A stretch of 44,405 bases of DNA from Anaerolineales bacterium (GTDB lineage Bacteria; Chloroflexota; Anaerolineae; Anaerolineales; Villigracilaceae), in assembly GCA_919902735.1 (NCBI GenBank), contig CAKKRM010000154.1, positions 1-44,405 on the forward strand, in the 5' to 3' direction. The position numbers and the translations under genes are program-made. The notes under the pieces are model-generated. The model was not told the DNA's origin, did no database searches, and saw only the letters and a list, made by a program, of their open reading frames with translations. Positions 41,056 through 44,405 of this stretch are shown here, piece after piece. Within the stretch, counting starts at the first letter, position 1. Each line of letters starts with the position of its first letter.

Positions 41056-41409
41056 ATGAACGAGTGGTTGTATGTAGCGTTGTTTATTGTTGTCGGGATG
41101 ATCATCCCCATCGGCGCGATCGCGGCAGGCTTTATCTTCGGACCCAAAAAGCCAAACCCCATTAAACAATCAACTTATGAATGCGGAATTGAACCAGTCG
41201 GCGAGGCTTGGATTCAGTTCAAGGCGCAGTATTACATTTTTGCGCTGGTCTTCCTTGTCTTTGACGTGGAGGCTGTTTTCCTTTTTCCGTGGGCTGTAAA
41301 ACTTGGGCAGTTGGGTTTGTATGCGGTGATGGAAGGTATTGTCTTTGTAGGCATCCTCGTTGTTGGCCTGGTGTATACCTGGCGCAAGGGAATGTTGGAA
41401 TGGGTGTAA
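41056..41409 (+). CDS. nuoA: NADH-quinone oxidoreductase subunit A
   Basis: This is a membrane subunit of complex I (117 aa) with three membrane segments. The family signature TYECGIEPVGEAWIQFKAQYYIFALVFLVFDVEAVFLFPW is clear. The start is the ATG at 41056 with GGAG 8 nt upstream, and the open frame back to 40975 is not needed. A possible extended -10 box, TGGTACAAT, lies at 41005-41013. nuoB, which normally follows, is missing here. Confidence 0.93.
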   Translation: MNEWLYVALFIVVGMIIPIGAIAAGFIFGPKKPNPIKQSTYECGIEPVGEAWIQFKAQYYIFALVFLVFDVEAVFLFPWAVKLGQLGLYAVMEGIVFVGILVVGLVYTWRKGMLEWV

Positions 41410-41427
41410 TTTTCAAATAAATAAAAG

Positions 41428-41466
41428 AGAAGGCTGATAGGATTTATCCTTTCAGCCTTTTCTTTG
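41428..41466 (+). terminator. Terminator-like hairpin after nuoA
   Basis: AGAAGGCTGATAGGAT (41428-41443) pairs imperfectly with ATCCTTTCAGCCTTTTCT (41446-41463) and ends in TTT. It may separate nuoA from nuoH or lower expression downstream. Between it and nuoH lies a CCTACGGGCAC ... GTGCCCGCAGGGTAGAGGGTTAGGGTGAGGG repeat (about 41489-41588), a type of dispersed repeat that reaches almost to the nuoH ribosome site. Confidence 0.6.
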
Positions 41467-41605
41467 TGTAATAAGGAAAAATCCCCTCATACCTACGGGC
41501 ACTTTCCCCAGCCCTTCCCCCGAAGGGAAAGGGAGTTCCCTCTTCCTTCGGGACATCGTGCCCGCAGGGTAGAGGGTTAGGGTGAGGGCAAAACAGGAGC
41601 GATTT

Positions 41606-42796
41606 ATGAATTTTTGGAATGACCCATTAAAAGTCGCCGCGGCTTGGCTGGAAGGAATCTTCACTGGCTGGGGCATGGACGCTGTCCTTGCTCATGTGCT
41701 GGTGGTCTTCCTCGGCGTATTTCTGCTCATCACAATCTTGATGGTGCTGGATATCTTCCTGGTGTGGATCGAGCGCAAGGTGGTGGCTCGCTTCCAGGAC
41801 CGTATCGGTCCCAACCGTGTCGGCCCGTATGGTTTGATTCAGCCGTTTGCAGACATTATCAAACTCATCATTAAAGAAGACACAACTCCAGATGGCGCAG
41901 ACAAGGTGGTCTATAACCTTGCGCCCATCCTCTCGATGATGTCCGTGCTCATTCTGTGGGCGGTTGTGCCGCTGGCCCCCGTCATGCTCGGCATTGACTT
42001 GAATGTTGGCGTTTTATTCCTGATCGCGGCAGGCGCCATTGGCACACTCTCCATTATTATGGCAGGCTGGTCATCGAACAATAAATTTGCGATGATCGGC
42101 GGTTTCCGTCAGGTGGCGGTGATGGTGGCCTTTGAAGTTCCCATGCTTGCCATGCTGATGATCCCAACCATTTTTGCGGGTTCAATGAATATGAACGCCA
42201 TCATCGAAGCGCAGAATGTCTGGTTCTTCTTTATTTCTCCGCTCGCCGCGTTGATCTTTTTGATCGCCGCAATTGCCGAGTTGGGACGCGCTCCCTTCGA
42301 TCTCGCGGAAGGTGAATCCGAATTGGTGGCTGGTTTCAATATCGAGTATTCAGGTATGAAGTTCGGCATGTTCTACGCGGGTGAGTTGCTGCACGCTTTC
42401 ACCTTCGGCGGCTTTTGGGCAATTTTATTCTTTGGTGGATACCGCTTCTTTGGCTTGGAACAGGTCAGCCCCTTCCTCGCCATCCTGATTTTGGTTATCA
42501 AAGCCATGCTCGGGTACTGGGTCATCATGTGGGTCAAGTACACCATGATGCGCATCCGTATCGATCAGATGCTTGGATTCAACTGGAAATTCCTGACCCC
42601 GCTTTCCTTTGCTCTTGTGCTTGTAACCGCGTTGATGAATACGCTTCTGCGCGGCGCGGATAGCTGGCTCTTTGTCACGGGCATGTTTCTGTCTAACGTA
42701 GTCGTCGGCTGGATCGCGCTGGAAATCGCGCGTTCGGTGGCTCGCAAGGAACGTGAACGTGTGGAAGGCGTGAAGGCCGTGGAGGCTCATCACTAA
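41606..42796 (+). CDS. nuoH: NADH-quinone oxidoreductase subunit H
   Basis: This is a membrane subunit of complex I at the quinone site, with 396 aa and about eight to nine membrane segments. Signatures are DIFLVWIERKVVARFQDRIGPNRVGPYGLIQPFADIIKLIIKED, ELGRAPFDLAEGESELVAGFNIEYSGM and YTMMRIRIDQMLGFNWKFLTPLS. The start is the ATG at 41606 with AGGAG 7 nt upstream. The GTG at 41582 would include the ribosome site and is rejected. Confidence 0.94.
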   Translation: MNFWNDPLKVAAAWLEGIFTGWGMDAVLAHVLVVFLGVFLLITILMVLDIFLVWIERKVVARFQDRIGPNRVGPYGLIQPFADIIKLIIKEDTTPDGADKVVYNLAPILSMMSVLILWAVVPLAPVMLGIDLNVGVLFLIAAGAIGTLSIIMAGWSSNNKFAMIGGFRQVAVMVAFEVPMLAMLMIPTIFAGSMNMNAIIEAQNVWFFFISPLAALIFLIAAIAELGRAPFDLAEGESELVAGFNIEYSGMKFGMFYAGELLHAFTFGGFWAILFFGGYRFFGLEQVSPFLAILILVIKAMLGYWVIMWVKYTMMRIRIDQMLGFNWKFLTPLSFALVLVTALMNTLLRGADSWLFVTGMFLSNVVVGWIALEIARSVARKERERVEGVKAVEAHH

Positions 42797-42809
42797 AAAT
42801 TCTCATTAT

Positions 42810-42903
42810 GTCTTTGCGAGGAGGGCACTTGCTCTTCCCGACGAAGCAATCCTGCGCTATTTAGGAGACTGCTTCGGCTAAGAACAAGAGCGCCTCGCAG
42901 CGA
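42810..42903. repeat. GTC-TTGCGAGG dispersed palindrome between nuoH and nuoJ
   Basis: The outer arms GTCTTTGCGAGG (42810-42821) and CCTCGCAGCGAC (42892-42903) and the inner CGAAGCA...TGCTTCG form a long hairpin. The text (TTGCGAGGAGG...CGAAGCAATCCTGCG) is of a type I know as a very common intergenic repeat in several phyla. It sits inside the nuo operon, 20 nt before nuoJ. Confidence 0.75.
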
Positions 42904-42923
42904 CATTTAGAAATGGAAATCTT

Positions 42924-43433
42924 ATGACAGCAGAACAAATTATTTTTCTGATCGTTGCCCTCTTCACCCTCGGCTCTGCGCTGATGGTGGTGACGACGCG
43001 CAACTTGATCCACGCGGCGCTTTGGCTGGTCGCCACCCTGTTTGGTGTGGCAGTCATTTACGCGCTGTTGAACGCAGGCTTTATGGCGGTGGTGCAGGTG
43101 GTGGTGTACATCGGGGCGATTGCCATCCTCTTCATTTTTGCGGTGATGCTCACCCGCAAGGACTTGCGCGACAACACTCCCCAAACGAATAAGAACTGGT
43201 GGGCTGGCGCGCTTATCGCAGTGTTGACCTTTGCAGGACTCGTTTTTACGCTTCAGGGTTGGAGCGGCTTCTCGAAGACAGCATCAGCCGTCCCGTTAGG
43301 CTTTGATGCGATCAGTCAGCTTGGCGAACAGTTGACATCGCCCACGGCCTACGTCCTGCCGTTTGAAGTTGCGTCCGTCCTTCTGCTGGCGGCATTGGTG
43401 GGCGCGGTCTACGTCGCGTTCAATAAAAAGTAG
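42924..43433 (+). CDS. nuoJ: NADH-quinone oxidoreductase subunit J
   Basis: This complex I membrane subunit has 169 aa and five membrane segments. The conserved ALLNAGFMAVVQVVVYIGAIAILFIFAVMLTRKD is present. The late helix ends VGAVYVAFNKK. Only a weak ribosome site (GGAA) lies upstream. The gene ends 9 nt before nuoK. Confidence 0.92.
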   Translation: MTAEQIIFLIVALFTLGSALMVVTTRNLIHAALWLVATLFGVAVIYALLNAGFMAVVQVVVYIGAIAILFIFAVMLTRKDLRDNTPQTNKNWWAGALIAVLTFAGLVFTLQGWSGFSKTASAVPLGFDAISQLGEQLTSPTAYVLPFEVASVLLLAALVGAVYVAFNKK

Positions 43434-43442
43434 GAGGCGCAG

Positions 43443-43751
43443 ATGATCCCTCTTTCCTGGTATCTCATTCTTGCGGCGGCATTGTTCGGTATTGGTTTGT
43501 TCGGCGTGCTGGTGCGCAGGAACGCGGTTGCGATTTTGCTTGGCGTTGAATTGATGCTCAATGCTGTGAACATCAACCTCGTGGCTTTCTGGCGCTACGG
43601 TGACGTGACATTGATGGCTGGACAGGTTTTTGCCATCATCGTGTTCGCGGTTGCCGCTGCCGAAGTGTCCGTGGGGCTGGCTCTTGTCATTTCTGTCTAT
43701 CGCAGGCGCAATACTGTGGTTGCAGATGAACTCGATTTGTTGAAGTGGTAG
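43443..43751 (+). CDS. nuoK: NADH-quinone oxidoreductase subunit K
   Basis: This complex I antiporter-related small subunit has 102 aa and three membrane segments. LFGIGLFGVLVRRNAVAILLGVELMLNAVNINLVAFWRY with the buried Glu in GVELMLNAVN and VFAIIVFAVAAAEVSVGLALVISVYRR are diagnostic. GGAGG precedes the ATG. Confidence 0.94.
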   Translation: MIPLSWYLILAAALFGIGLFGVLVRRNAVAILLGVELMLNAVNINLVAFWRYGDVTLMAGQVFAIIVFAVAAAEVSVGLALVISVYRRRNTVVADELDLLKW

Positions 43752-43757
43752 GGACGC

Positions 43758-44405
43758 ATGACTCATGAATTTGTAACAAGTTTAGTTTGGCTAATTCCCT
43801 TGCCACCCCTTTTAGCTTTTGCTCTTATTGTGTTGTTTACCAATAAGAACAAGGCTCTAAGCCATACGGTGGCAATCAGCGCGGCCTTCCTCTCGTGGTT
43901 GGGCGCCATGATCGTATTTTGGAACGCAGTCAAGACCGAGCATTTTGGCGAACACCCGTTTGCATCTGCGGTCAACTGGCTTCCAACGGGTGAGACTTGG
44001 TTGAAGATCGGCGTGTTGATCGACCCGCTCTCTGCCGCGGTGTTGTTCTTCGTGGCGTGGACGGTGTTGATGATCTTCATTTATAGCGTTGGTTACCATA
44101 ATTACGGTCAACCCACTGGCGATCACGATCATGCAGGCCTGCCTCCGCATGGCGCAACCGTGACGGATGACCTCGGGCACAAGAACACTGTCCTTTCGAT
44201 TGAGCCGATGTACTCGCGCTTCTTCGCATTTATCGGCCTGTTCGCCTTCGGCATGTACACCCTCGTAGTTTCGGATAACCTGCTCACTCTCTTTGTGGGT
44301 TGGGAAATCATGGGTTTATGCTCATACCTGCTGATCGGCTTCTGGTATGCCAAGCCATCCGCACGTAACGCGGCAGTCAAAGCCTTCATGACCACACGCA
44401 TCGGC
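43758..44405 (+). CDS. nuoL: NADH-quinone oxidoreductase subunit L (5' part)
   Basis: The first 216 codons are present and the gene runs off the right edge. The start is the ATG at 43758, 6 nt after the nuoK stop. The text reads MTHEFVTSLVWLIPLPPLLAFALIVLF, later WLKIGVLIDPLSAAVLFFVAWTVLMIFIYSVGYH, MYSRFFAFIGLFAFGMYTLVVSDNLLTLFVGWEIMGLCSYLLIGFWY and AAVKAFMTTRIG, all characteristic of the antiporter-like NuoL. An insertion of His/Gly-rich sequence (GQPTGDHDHAGLPPHGATV, about 114-135) lies before the MYSRFF helix. Confidence 0.93.
   Translation, partial: MTHEFVTSLVWLIPLPPLLAFALIVLFTNKNKALSHTVAISAAFLSWLGAMIVFWNAVKTEHFGEHPFASAVNWLPTGETWLKIGVLIDPLSAAVLFFVAWTVLMIFIYSVGYHNYGQPTGDHDHAGLPPHGATVTDDLGHKNTVLSIEPMYSRFFAFIGLFAFGMYTLVVSDNLLTLFVGWEIMGLCSYLLIGFWYAKPSARNAAVKAFMTTRIG

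Overview
The window looks like a chromosomal segment of an anaerobic or facultatively anaerobic Chloroflexota bacterium, most likely of the Anaerolineae. This is inferred from gene content, not from a marker gene. The clues are tungsten-type aldehyde:ferredoxin oxidoreductases (AORs), a Nuo complex I membrane-arm cluster, amino-acid and polyamine catabolic genes, and very many short intergenic repeat elements of kinds often seen in Anaerolineae. No phage, IS transposase, CRISPR array or rRNA operon was seen. One tRNA is present, tRNA-Thr(CGT).

Layout. (a) 1-7.2 kb, plus strand: an apparent operon for amine use. It holds the tail of a probable aminotransferase, a CoA-acylating methylmalonate-semialdehyde-type dehydrogenase, putrescine aminotransferase (patA) and a spermidine/putrescine ABC transporter (potABCD), closed by a strong terminator. 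(b) 7.4-17.5 kb: a leaderless AsnC/Lrp regulator, a possible 39-aa small protein, a saccharopine/carboxynorspermidine-dehydrogenase-like enzyme, two AORs and two more class III aminotransferases, with two small-gene pairs of unknown or toxin-antitoxin-like type between them. Regions a and b together look like a polyamine/omega-amino-acid dissimilation island in which transaminases make aldehydes and the AORs (or the dehydrogenase) oxidise them. (c) 17.5-25.6 kb: CPBP membrane protease, tRNA-Thr, GT4 glycosyltransferase, NYN/LabA protein, a toroid (prenyltransferase-repeat) protein, RecJ, a membrane protein and a DUF3052 protein. (d) 25.7-31.5 kb, minus strand: tryptophan 2,3-dioxygenase, a secreted metzincin protease preceded by a stand-alone copy of its pro-domain, and tryptophanase. 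(e) 31.5-35.3 kb: a repeat-rich region with a GIY-YIG nuclease, a DUF4062-STAND NTPase-TPR gene split by a stop codon inside a heptanucleotide repeat array, and a remnant of a second DUF4062 gene carrying in-frame insertions. (f) 35.5-40.9 kb, plus strand: metallophosphoesterase, amino-acid permease, then a tight four-gene operon (choline-kinase-like protein, nucleotidyltransferase-like protein, two envelope proteins). (g) 41.0 kb to the end: nuoA, nuoH, nuoJ, nuoK and the 5' part of nuoL. The hydrophilic-arm genes (nuoB-G, nuoI) are absent from their usual place.

The most unusual signal is how short dispersed repeats interact with coding sequence. RecJ carries three in-frame segments made of intergenic-type repeats. 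A DUF4062 remnant carries a 24-bp repeat inserted exactly in frame. One repeat supplies stop codons to two genes. A heptamer array holds the stop codon that splits the STAND gene. Other points of interest are the protease with its stand-alone pro-domain, three genes whose -10 box lies exactly 6 nt before the start codon (leaderless), and the AOR/aminotransferase island.

All functional calls come from reading the sequence and from memory of protein families. No database search was run.
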